From assembly GCA_049281195.1 (NCBI GenBank), contig JBAPRR010000286.1:1-27369 (forward strand): DNA of 27,369 bases, written 5' to 3'. Every line of letters begins with the position of its first letter. Within the stretch, counting starts at the first letter, position 1. The position numbers and the translations under genes were made by a program. The DNA comes from JBAPRR01 sp049281195 (GTDB lineage Bacteria > Actinomycetota > Acidimicrobiia > Acidimicrobiales > CAVXTF01). Below are positions 16,130 through 22,314 of this stretch, one piece after another. Under the pieces are notes generated by a model. It was not told where the DNA came from. It saw only the letters and a list, made by a program, of their open reading frames with translations, and ran no database searches.

Positions 16130-17242
16130 ATGAAGAGCTCCCCGCGCATTTTGATGGGTCCCGGTCCTTCCAACCCTTATCCCGAGGTGTACGAAGCACT
16201 GGGGCGTCCCTTGCTCGGCCATCTGGACCCGGAGTTCCTGGGCATCCTCGACGAGGTGGCCGACGGGCTGAGAACGGTCTTCGGTACATCGAACCGGTTG
16301 ACGCTCCCGCTCAGCGGGACCGGGTCCGCCGGCATGGAAGCAGCATTCGTGAACGTCGTCTCCCCCGGAGACGTGGTGGTCATCGGAGTGAACGGTCTGT
16401 TCGGCGAGCGGATGTGCGACGTCGCAGATCGCCTCGGTGCCAATGTCGTGAGGGTCGACGCACCGTGGGGCGAACCCCTCGACGTGGAGGAGCTTCTCTC
16501 GGCCCACAGCTCCCCCTCTGTGATCGCTCTGGTGCACGCCGAAACGTCGACAGGGGTGAGAAACGACGTAGATCTGCTCGCGGGGCGTACCGGTGATGCG
16601 CTGCTGGTCGTGGACTGCGTGACGTCGCTCGGTGGGATTCCGGTCGCTGTCGACGATTGGGGCATCGACATCTGTTACAGCGCGACGCAGAAGTGCCTGG
16701 GTGTGCCGCCCGGACTTGCGCCCTTCACCGTCTCGGACCGTGCAAGGGAACGCTTCGTCGAACGGCCGGTGTCCTGGTACCTCGATCTGGCGCAGATCTC
16801 GCGGTACACCGATCCCGGTGTCGACGGCGGCTCGGGTCCGAAGCGGGTGTACCACCACACCGCTCCTGTGGCCATGATCGTGGCGCTTCACGCCGGACTC
16901 GAAGTGCTGCTCGATGAGGGCCTGCAAGCCTGCTGGGATCGTCACGCCGAGTGCGGGCAGCTCCTGGCGGACGGGTTGGGCAAGCTCGGCCTGGAGCTTC
17001 TGGCCGAAGAGGGCCACCGGTTACCCGAATTGACCGCGGTGCGGGTACCCTCCGACCTGCCCGCACACAAGGACGAAGCGATGGTGCGATCCGAACTGCT
17101 CCAGAAGTACTCGATCGAGATAGGTTCCGGGGTAGGCCCGCTGGCAGGCAAGATCTGGCGGATCGGTTGCATGGGGGGGACGGCTTTCACCCCGAATGTC
17201 GAATTGCTGCTGAGCGCATTGGGGGAGATCCTGGAGCGATGA
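16130..17242 (+). CDS. Class V PLP-dependent aminotransferase (alanine/serine-glyoxylate type)
   Basis: From ATG 16130 the protein has 370 residues. It starts with the family hallmark ILMGPGPSNPYPEVYEAL and GHLDPEF, followed by LSGTGSAGMEAAFVNVV and the PLP-binding VVDCVTSLGGIPV. The Schiff-base Lys is K188 in SATQKCLGVPPGL. This is the profile of the AGXT/serine-pyruvate/PucG branch of class V (fold type I) aminotransferases, which move an amino group from Ala, Ser or ureidoglycine to glyoxylate or pyruvate. Purine-degradation genes that would indicate PucG are not nearby, so the substrate is open. The frame also remains open to a GTG at 16112, but the -10 box makes the ATG more likely. It contains a TTA codon at 17021-17023. 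The stop overlaps the next gene (ATGA). Confidence 0.92.
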   Translation: MKSSPRILMGPGPSNPYPEVYEALGRPLLGHLDPEFLGILDEVADGLRTVFGTSNRLTLPLSGTGSAGMEAAFVNVVSPGDVVVIGVNGLFGERMCDVADRLGANVVRVDAPWGEPLDVEELLSAHSSPSVIALVHAETSTGVRNDVDLLAGRTGDALLVVDCVTSLGGIPVAVDDWGIDICYSATQKCLGVPPGLAPFTVSDRARERFVERPVSWYLDLAQISRYTDPGVDGGSGPKRVYHHTAPVAMIVALHAGLEVLLDEGLQACWDRHAECGQLLADGLGKLGLELLAEEGHRLPELTAVRVPSDLPAHKDEAMVRSELLQKYSIEIGSGVGPLAGKIWRIGCMGGTAFTPNVELLLSALGEILER

Positions 17243-17859
17243 TCGGTCGGGTAGCACGGTCGTCGACTCTCGAGCTGGTCGGATGGCGGCTCCGCCTCCG
17301 GACGCTGGCGGAGGACGACTACAACAACTGGTACGAGGTCCGCTCCCGGTGCCGGAGCTGGCTGGTCCCGTGGGAGCCGCGGCCGGCCGGGGCTCCGCCC
17401 ATGGCTGAGGACAGGGCCAGCTTCGCCGCCAGATGCGCCGCACGCGAGCGTGAACGCCAGCTCGGAGGCGGCATCGGATTCGGAATGTTCCTCGAGGATC
17501 GTCTGGCAGGGGAAATCACCCTGTCGTCCATCCAGCGCGGCCCGTTCCAGCAGGCCTACATCGGCTACTGGGTGGACGAGGACCTGGCAGGACGGGGCCT
17601 CGCCGGAGAGGCGGTCGTGATCGTCCTCAAGTACGCCTTCGAGGACCTCGGCCTCCACCGGGTGGAGATCGCCATCGTCCCGAGGAACAGCCCCAGCCGC
17701 CGGGTGGTCCAAAAGCTCGACCTGCGTGAAGAGGGGATAGCGGTCGGGTTTCTGGAGATAGACGGCAAGTGGGAGGACCACGTCCGTTACGCGATCACCT
17801 CGGAGGAGTGGAAGGACAGGCGATCTGAGCTGGTCGCCAACTGGTTGAAGAGAGGTTGA
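17239..17859 (+). CDS. GNAT acetyltransferase, RimJ/RimL type
   Basis: The ATG at 17239 overlaps the aminotransferase stop (ATGA) and is preceded by GGAG four bases away. The frame is open further upstream, but this start gives 206 residues, normal for the family. Landmarks are LVGWRLRLRTLAEDDY at the N-terminus, the acetyl-CoA-binding stretch GYWVDEDLAGRGLAGEAV, and HRVEIAIVPRNSPSRRVVQKL. These are typical of N-terminal protein acetyltransferases acting on ribosomal proteins or of related small-molecule N-acetyltransferases. Translational coupling to the aminotransferase may mean a shared pathway, but no direct evidence shows it. Confidence 0.9.
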   Translation: MIGRVARSSTLELVGWRLRLRTLAEDDYNNWYEVRSRCRSWLVPWEPRPAGAPPMAEDRASFAARCAARERERQLGGGIGFGMFLEDRLAGEITLSSIQRGPFQQAYIGYWVDEDLAGRGLAGEAVVIVLKYAFEDLGLHRVEIAIVPRNSPSRRVVQKLDLREEGIAVGFLEIDGKWEDHVRYAITSEEWKDRRSELVANWLKRG

Positions 17860-17905
17860 TCCTTTCTTCCGCCTGGCCTGTCTGGGACATTCCAACCGGC
17901 CCAGT

Positions 17906-17911
17906 TAGCCT
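17906..17911 (+). promoter_or_regulatory. -10 box upstream of small membrane protein gene
   Basis: TAGCCT lies 8 bases before the GTG at 17920, so the transcript would have a leader of at most about two bases. No Shine-Dalgarno site is seen. Confidence 0.4.
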
Positions 17912-17919
17912 CTGGCGCA

Positions 17920-18303
17920 GTGTCTGCCAGCACCACGAAGTGGTTCTCCGCCCGGGCCTTGCGACTGCACGCCACCGTCATCTTCGTGGCCGGCGCGTGC
18001 CTCACCCTGGGGTGGTGGCAGCTGCTGCGGGCCCTTTCCGGAAATGCGCTCAGCTGGGCTTACACGTTCGAGTGGCCGTTCTTCGCCGGGTACGCAGTGT
18101 TCATGTGGTGGCGTCTTCTGCACGAGCAGCCCGGAGACAAGTCGTTCAAAGCACGGATGTCGATTCGCCCCCAAACGGCCAAGCCTGAATCGCGACGTTC
18201 AGAGAAGAAGCAGCGTGAGGAGCAGGACGAGGACGTCAAGCTCGCCGAGTACAACCGGTACCTCGCCGAACTGAATGCCAGTGACCGAGCAGACGGCCGC
18301 TGA
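17920..18303 (+). CDS. Small membrane protein with two transmembrane helices and a charged cytoplasmic tail
   Basis: This 127-residue protein starts with GTG. Two hydrophobic segments are visible, ~17-38 (HATVIFVAGACLTLGWWQLL) and ~44-66 (SWAYTFEWPFFAGYAVFMWW), both rich in Trp. A highly charged tail (residues ~85-127) ends in a DVKLAEYNRYLAELN segment. I recall similar W-rich proteins next to DUF3817 genes in actinobacteria but cannot name a Pfam family. The gene overlaps the DUF3817 gene by 29 bases, so the two are almost certainly made together and may form a complex. Function is unknown. Confidence 0.8.
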   Translation: MSASTTKWFSARALRLHATVIFVAGACLTLGWWQLLRALSGNALSWAYTFEWPFFAGYAVFMWWRLLHEQPGDKSFKARMSIRPQTAKPESRRSEKKQREEQDEDVKLAEYNRYLAELNASDRADGR

Positions 18304-18658
18304 CGATCTGCGGCCGGATCGGAGCGTCCAGGCCGCGCTCCGCAGGTACAGGTTCCTTGCCTACGTCGTTGGTGTGGGGTTGCTCGTCCTCGTGTTCATC
18401 GGTGTCCCGCTCCAGTACGGAGCGAACGTTCCTCAGGTGGCCGAGATCGTCGGACCCATACACGGTGCTCTTTACATCGTGTACCTGGCGACGGCGGTCG
18501 ACCTTGCTCGTCGCACCGATATCAGGACACGTGAGCTGCTGGCGATCGTTCTCGCCGGATTCGTTCCGTTCGTGGCGTTCATCGTGGAACGCAGGATCTC
18601 CCGATCCGTCGAACGCGGCCTTCGCGATGCGGGAATGGATCCCGAAGCTCCGGTGTGA
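18275..18658 (+). CDS. DUF3817 family integral membrane protein
   Basis: This 127-residue protein has three hydrophobic segments at about 27-48 (FLAYVVGVGLLVLVFIGVPL), 60-77 (VGPIHGALYIVYLATAVDL) and 90-107 (LLAIVLAGFVPFVAFIVERR). The R-R-Y-R-F-L-A-Y-V-V-G start, the central GPIHGALYIVY and the terminal PFVAFIVERR match DUF3817 as I know it. The biochemical role is unknown. The ATG at 18275 lies inside the preceding gene. The C-terminus converges on the SDR gene 27 bases away. Confidence 0.88.
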   Translation: MPVTEQTAADDLRPDRSVQAALRRYRFLAYVVGVGLLVLVFIGVPLQYGANVPQVAEIVGPIHGALYIVYLATAVDLARRTDIRTRELLAIVLAGFVPFVAFIVERRISRSVERGLRDAGMDPEAPV

Positions 18659-18660
18659 CC

Positions 18661-18673
18661 AGCCCGCGGGGCT
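18661..18673. terminator. Possible bidirectional stem-loop between convergent genes
   Basis: AGCCC-GCG-GGGCT forms a 5-bp GC-rich stem in the 27-base gap between the convergent DUF3817 and SDR genes. It lacks a T-run on either strand. Position is the main support. Confidence 0.3.
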
Positions 18674-18685
18674 TACGGCGCGGCG

Positions 18686-19732
18686 TCAGTTGTCGACGTG
18701 CGCAACCACAGACGGAGAGCGTCTGAAGAACTGCTCCACTTCGTGTTCATAGGTGTAGGTCGGACGCGCCTGTCCGACTGCACGGCGGAGCCTCACTGCG
18801 CGCATGAAGCTCTCGACCACGCCCGAGGTGGTGTACCTGTTCTCGAACCCGGTCGCTTTGATTCGGCTGGTGTCTACTCCACGACCGAACTTGAGAAGTG
18901 ATTCGAGCTCGGGAGGAAACTCGATGAGGCCCATTCGCATCAGGGCATTGGCGGCGAATCTCGTGCCTACCGGAGGTAGTGGTAAAAGACGGGTCGCGCA
19001 CAGAGCGGCCACTTCGCTCCACGGGAGCTTTCCGTCTCCGGCGACGTTGTAGATCCCCGGGATCCGGTGGCGCGTAACGTGCTCGAGGGCTCTGACCACG
19101 TCGTCTTCTTCGATGAATTGCACGAGGGGATCGAACCCGGCGATAGAAGGGCACAACTTGTGAGAGAGGTTGGTGCTTATCGGCGTCACGATGTCGGTAC
19201 CGAGGACGTTCGCGAACCGAAGGAGGCTCACCACTGTCGACGGATTGTCCTCGGCGAAGTTGCGGACGAGCTCTTCCACGTCCATCAACGAACGCTCGAC
19301 GCGCGACGTCGGTCTGCTCGTCCTGGGCGAATCCTCGGAGAACCATGTGGGGTCTGTCTCGTTCGCTCCGTAGACGAGCGTCGATGACTTGACCACCACC
19401 TGGCGCACCGGGCTTCCGGCCTGCCCGGCCGCGGCGAGCAGGTTCATCGTTCCGATCACATTGATCTCGTGAAGCGCCCTGCCGGTGGCCTTGGTCGAGT
19501 CGGTCACCAAAAAGGTGTGCACGATCGTGTCGGGCTGGGTGGCACGCACGATCCTCGAGACGATCGAGTACGTCTGATCAGCGTGTACGAAGTCGGTGCG
19601 CTCGAGGGCGACCGACGGGTCTCTGGTCGCCATTCCGAGGATCATCTCGAATTCCGGGTCCGACTCGAGGGCCTCGGCCATGCGGCCGCCCCAGAACGTG
19701 TCGAGACCGGTGATCAGTACGCGGCGTCCCAA
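18686..19732 (-). CDS. Atypical extended SDR / NAD-dependent epimerase-dehydratase family protein
   Basis: This 348-residue protein starts with TTG at 19732, four bases after the acyltransferase stop. It opens with a Rossmann strand and a degenerate glycine motif (VLITGLDTFWGGRMAEAL), then VHTFLVTDST, INVIGTMNLLAAA and VVKSSTLVYG, as in extended SDRs. In the place where the catalytic Y-x-x-x-K should follow, I read RVERSLMDVEELVR, with neither Tyr nor Lys. It may therefore bind NAD(P) or a sugar nucleotide without classical SDR chemistry. The pairing with a PlsC-type acyltransferase recalls M. tuberculosis Rv0501 (annotated galE2) and Rv0502, a link from memory. The function is unproven; a lipid- or envelope-related role is an inference. 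Confidence 0.85.
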   Translation of the reverse strand: MGRRVLITGLDTFWGGRMAEALESDPEFEMILGMATRDPSVALERTDFVHADQTYSIVSRIVRATQPDTIVHTFLVTDSTKATGRALHEINVIGTMNLLAAAGQAGSPVRQVVVKSSTLVYGANETDPTWFSEDSPRTSRPTSRVERSLMDVEELVRNFAEDNPSTVVSLLRFANVLGTDIVTPISTNLSHKLCPSIAGFDPLVQFIEEDDVVRALEHVTRHRIPGIYNVAGDGKLPWSEVAALCATRLLPLPPVGTRFAANALMRMGLIEFPPELESLLKFGRGVDTSRIKATGFENRYTTSGVVESFMRAVRLRRAVGQARPTYTYEHEVEQFFRRSPSVVAHVDN

Positions 19733-19736
19733 GGTG

Positions 19737-20615
19737 TCAGCCGAACCAGACGCTTCGCCGGTCGCGCAACATGTCGTAGATCGTTTCCTGCATCTGCGCC
19801 CTTATGGATTCGGCTTCGTCCATGATCCGGCTCTTCGAGTAGCGCTCCTGGCCACTCGGCATGTCGAATCGCACCGGGTCCAGCACGCGGAGCTTGAACT
19901 TTGCCGGGAAGTAACCGAGAACTCCAAAAGGTCCCAACAGCAACATGTTCGCGGTCACCGGGACGTAGGGAACCCGGAGCATCTTCGCGGCAGAAGACAG
20001 ACGGAACATGATCGGCATGGACTCTTCGGCTCCGATGCACACGATCGGAACCACCGGCACTCCCGCCCTCATGGCGATCTCGACAAAGCCGCCACGTCCG
20101 AAGCGGCGCAGTTGGTACTTCTCCGAGTAGGTCTTCGAAGGGCCCTTGGTGCCTTCGGGGAAGACGAGAGCGAGCTGTCCCTGGTCACGAAGGAGGCGTA
20201 GCGCATTGTCGGGGTGGGCGGACAAGCCGCCGGCGCGCGACCAGGCGGTACCGAGCCAGGGAACCCTGCGGAAGAAGAAGTCGGCCATGCCGTACACCGG
20301 TCTGCCGAGCTCCTCTTCGATCCCATGCATGATCACAGGCGCATCGGAAGGGATGGCACCGGCGTGGTTGCAGATCAGGAGAGCTCCGCCGGATTCGGGG
20401 ATCTTCTCCAGACCCTCCCATTCGACGCGGAACCAATGTTTGTACAGGGGCGAGTACATGCTGCGGACGATCCGGCGGACCCGTTCGGACCGTCCCCACT
20501 CGTCGACGTCCTGTAGACGCGGGGGAGTGGGAGGTTTTTCCTCGGGTTCGAGATAGGGCAACGGCACCAATGCCGCGCGGTGCCCGATCTCGGGAGCAGT
20601 CCGGGTTGGCATCAC
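19737..20615 (-). CDS. PlsC-like 1-acyl-glycerophosphate acyltransferase family protein
   Basis: This 292-residue protein starts with GTG at 20615, immediately followed by an ATG; the GTG is favoured by the -10 box exactly 6 bases upstream. It shows the acyltransferase motif I in LLICNHAGAIPSDAPV, although His and Asp are six residues apart rather than the usual four. It also has motif III FPEGTKG and a hydrophobic VVPIVCIGAEE segment. Such enzymes acylate lysophosphatidate or other glycerolipids at the inner membrane face. The wider H-x6-D spacing suggests a distinct subfamily like M. tuberculosis Rv0502. The coupled SDR gene follows after 4 bases, so the two probably act in one lipid-modifying step. 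Confidence 0.9.
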   Translation of the reverse strand: MMPTRTAPEIGHRAALVPLPYLEPEEKPPTPPRLQDVDEWGRSERVRRIVRSMYSPLYKHWFRVEWEGLEKIPESGGALLICNHAGAIPSDAPVIMHGIEEELGRPVYGMADFFFRRVPWLGTAWSRAGGLSAHPDNALRLLRDQGQLALVFPEGTKGPSKTYSEKYQLRRFGRGGFVEIAMRAGVPVVPIVCIGAEESMPIMFRLSSAAKMLRVPYVPVTANMLLLGPFGVLGYFPAKFKLRVLDPVRFDMPSGQERYSKSRIMDEAESIRAQMQETIYDMLRDRRSVWFG

Positions 20616-20621
20616 CCGGCC

Positions 20622-20627
20622 ATGGTA
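20622..20627 (-). promoter_or_regulatory. -10 box of a leaderless promoter for the acyltransferase-SDR operon
   Basis: On the minus strand TACCAT is followed by exactly 6 bases and GTG at 20615, which fixes GTG rather than the next-codon ATG as the likely start. No Shine-Dalgarno site is visible. Confidence 0.5.
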
Positions 20628-20667
20628 CCCGTGCGGGGTGTTTCCGAACCGGCCCGCCGGCCGAAAA

Positions 20668-22011
20668 TCAGGGCTGTCCTGCGCCTACCAGGCCTTGATA
20701 CCAGATGGGATCGAACGACACGACTGTGCCGGTATGGGCCGCCTGGATGATGGTGTCCGTTCCAAAGGGACCCGACCCGACGTACATCACGACGTGGTCG
20801 ATTCCGGTGCCGTCCAGGTCGTAGAACAACAAGTCGCCCGGTTCCAGATCGGAAATGGAAACGGGAGTCGATTCCTCCGACTGGATGGCGGCCGAGTGCG
20901 CGAGATCTACCCCCGCGGCCTCCCATGCCAGCATCACCAGACCCGAGCAGTCGACTCCGGCGCGGCTGGCACCGCCCCATTGGTATGGGACGCCCAAATA
21001 ACTTTCTGCTGCCTGGAGGGCTTCCTCGCCTGCTGTGTTGGTCCCCGGAGAGGGAGGAGGAGAAGAAGTGTGCTCCCCGGCAGACGAGGAGGCCTTGTTC
21101 GCCGACGATGCTGCAGCCGATCCATCTCCGAGCGTCTCTGCTACCTGTGCAGCCTGTTCTGCTTTGAGGGCGGCAGCCTGCTTTGCGGCCAGGTTGGCTG
21201 CCGCCTGCGCCTGGGCAGCCGCTTGGGCCGCCTGTGCGGCGGCTTGCGCCGCTACTTGTCGTGCCAGAGAGCCCTTTATCTGAGAGAGCGTCGATTCAGC
21301 GGCATCGGTCGCTTGCGTGGCTTGCGACTCCGCAACCCGTGCAGCTGTCACCGCTTCAGAAGCTTCTGTGCGTTCTGACACCAGGAGAGCGTGAGTCTTC
21401 TCGAGCTCGTCAGTAGCCCCCCTGAAGGCTTTCAAGTCTGAGACGACGTTGCCCAGGGCGTCTGAGGTATAGGCGTTCTGCAATGCAGCTGTATCGCCCG
21501 GTCCTTCGAAGAGCTCGTCGAATTGCTGTGCCGACTCGTCGTACATGTAGGAGTTCAGTACAGCGCTTTGAAGCAGCGACCTCGTCGATCCCACCTTCTG
21601 CTCAGAAACGTCGAGTGCTTTTGTGTTGGAGGCGATAGATGCGTCGAGTCGGGACAGGCGGTATGTCGCAGTGTCGTATTGCTCGCTCAAATCGCTGACG
21701 CAGTCTTGTTCGGCGGTGATCCTCTGCTCGATCTCGTTGATCTCGGATTGAGTTTCGCTGATCGAGCCGCCCGAGGTGCCAGATGCAAGCGCGGGGATGT
21801 TCGAACAGGCTGGTGGCACCTGAGCATGTCCGCCCGAGGCTGACGCCAATGCGTCGCCCGCCGGCATCAAGCCGAGCGTGGCGATGAGAACGGTCAGGCC
21901 GACAAGGGTTCCCACCAAAGGGTTTCGTGTCCGGGGATGCCTTTTGGGGGAGCTTCGACCCTGGCGAGAAGAGTGATTCTGAGCTACTTGATGCATGGGT
22001 AGTGGGGTCAT
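20668..22011 (-). CDS. Secreted NlpC/P60 peptidoglycan endopeptidase with coiled-coil domain
   Basis: The start is uncertain. I chose the ATG at 22011 (447 residues); ATG 21996 and GTG 22062 are in frame, and none has a clear Shine-Dalgarno site. A Sec signal peptide (VGTLVGLTVLIATLGLMPAG, then ALASA) is followed by a long coiled coil (INEIEQRITAEQDCVSDLSE onward), an unusually Ala/Gln-rich stretch before a Ser-rich linker, and a C-terminal NlpC/P60 domain of ~115 residues. Catalytic residues are Cys ~355 (GVDCSGLVMLAW), His in IDHVVMYVG and a third polar residue near IIQAAHTG. The layout matches RipA/CwlO-type endopeptidases, which cut stem peptides during growth and division, with the coiled coil holding them inactive until engaged, usually by FtsEX. 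FtsEX partnership is inference here. Confidence 0.92.
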   Translation of the reverse strand: MTPLPMHQVAQNHSSRQGRSSPKRHPRTRNPLVGTLVGLTVLIATLGLMPAGDALASASGGHAQVPPACSNIPALASGTSGGSISETQSEINEIEQRITAEQDCVSDLSEQYDTATYRLSRLDASIASNTKALDVSEQKVGSTRSLLQSAVLNSYMYDESAQQFDELFEGPGDTAALQNAYTSDALGNVVSDLKAFRGATDELEKTHALLVSERTEASEAVTAARVAESQATQATDAAESTLSQIKGSLARQVAAQAAAQAAQAAAQAQAAANLAAKQAAALKAEQAAQVAETLGDGSAAASSANKASSSAGEHTSSPPPSPGTNTAGEEALQAAESYLGVPYQWGGASRAGVDCSGLVMLAWEAAGVDLAHSAAIQSEESTPVSISDLEPGDLLFYDLDGTGIDHVVMYVGSGPFGTDTIIQAAHTGTVVSFDPIWYQGLVGAGQP

Positions 22012-22167
22012 CGGCCAGGAGACGTCGTTCTTGACACACCCGTGGCACCTCAATGGCGGCACAAGGAATAAGGCACGCTTGCGCCGTTCGTTGCCCGGTC
22101 AGGCGAATCGGCCTCGTGACCTGGCCCTTTATCCTCACTATTGAAGTGTGGAATCGCCTCAGAATGT

Positions 22168-22196
22168 TTGACCCCGACCTGTTCGACCTCTACCGT
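22168..22196 (+). promoter_or_regulatory. Sigma-70-type promoter for the carboxylesterase gene
   Basis: TTGACC (22168-22173), a 17-base spacer, and TACCGT (22191-22196) make the best -35/-10 pair in the window. Transcription would begin near 22203, giving a leader of about 110 bases to the GTG at 22315. Confidence 0.55.
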
Positions 22197-22303
22197 GCCC
22201 TACGGTCACGAAAGGATTTGGGTCCGTGTTGCGAGGCTCCGTCGTTCGGACCCGGGAAATAGCCGTGCCGGTTCGAGACGTCCTCGGATGTCGGTGCCGG
22301 ACG

Positions 22304-22309
22304 AGGAGG
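22304..22309 (+). promoter_or_regulatory. Ribosome binding site deciding the esterase start
   Basis: AGGAGG is a full anti-16S match, 5 bases before the GTG at 22315. The in-frame ATG at 22288 has no such site. The sequence also encodes acidic codons if translation begins further upstream, so some caution applies. Confidence 0.5.
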
Positions 22310-22314
22310 CCGAC

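Larger units (their letters stand above)
22012..22314. other. Divergent intergenic region with hairpin and a good plus-strand promoter
   Basis: This 300-base gap separates the minus-strand NlpC gene from the plus-strand esterase gene. It contains a bulged 8-bp hairpin (GGTCAGGC pairing with GCCT-cgt-GACC, about 22097-22123) which would lie in a long NlpC leader, and the esterase promoter near 22168-22196. I compared the NlpC side with the c-di-AMP (ydaO) riboswitch known upstream of actinobacterial cell-wall hydrolase genes and did not find its conserved elements. No supported gene is present. Confidence 0.4.

Noticed and set aside
16070..17017. 315-codon minus-strand open frame
   Set aside because: It mirrors the aminotransferase gene, whose PLP lysine and N-terminal signature are intact.
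16942..17895. 317-codon minus-strand open frame across aminotransferase and GNAT genes
   Set aside because: It covers parts of two well-supported plus-strand genes and has no recognisable domain or promoter.
22012..22140. c-di-AMP (ydaO) riboswitch upstream of the NlpC gene
   Set aside because: Expected from knowledge of actinobacterial cell-wall hydrolases, but the conserved purine-rich elements of that class were not found on reading the minus strand.
22053..22262. 69-codon plus-strand open frame in front of the esterase
   Set aside because: It spans the best promoter in the window and has no family likeness.
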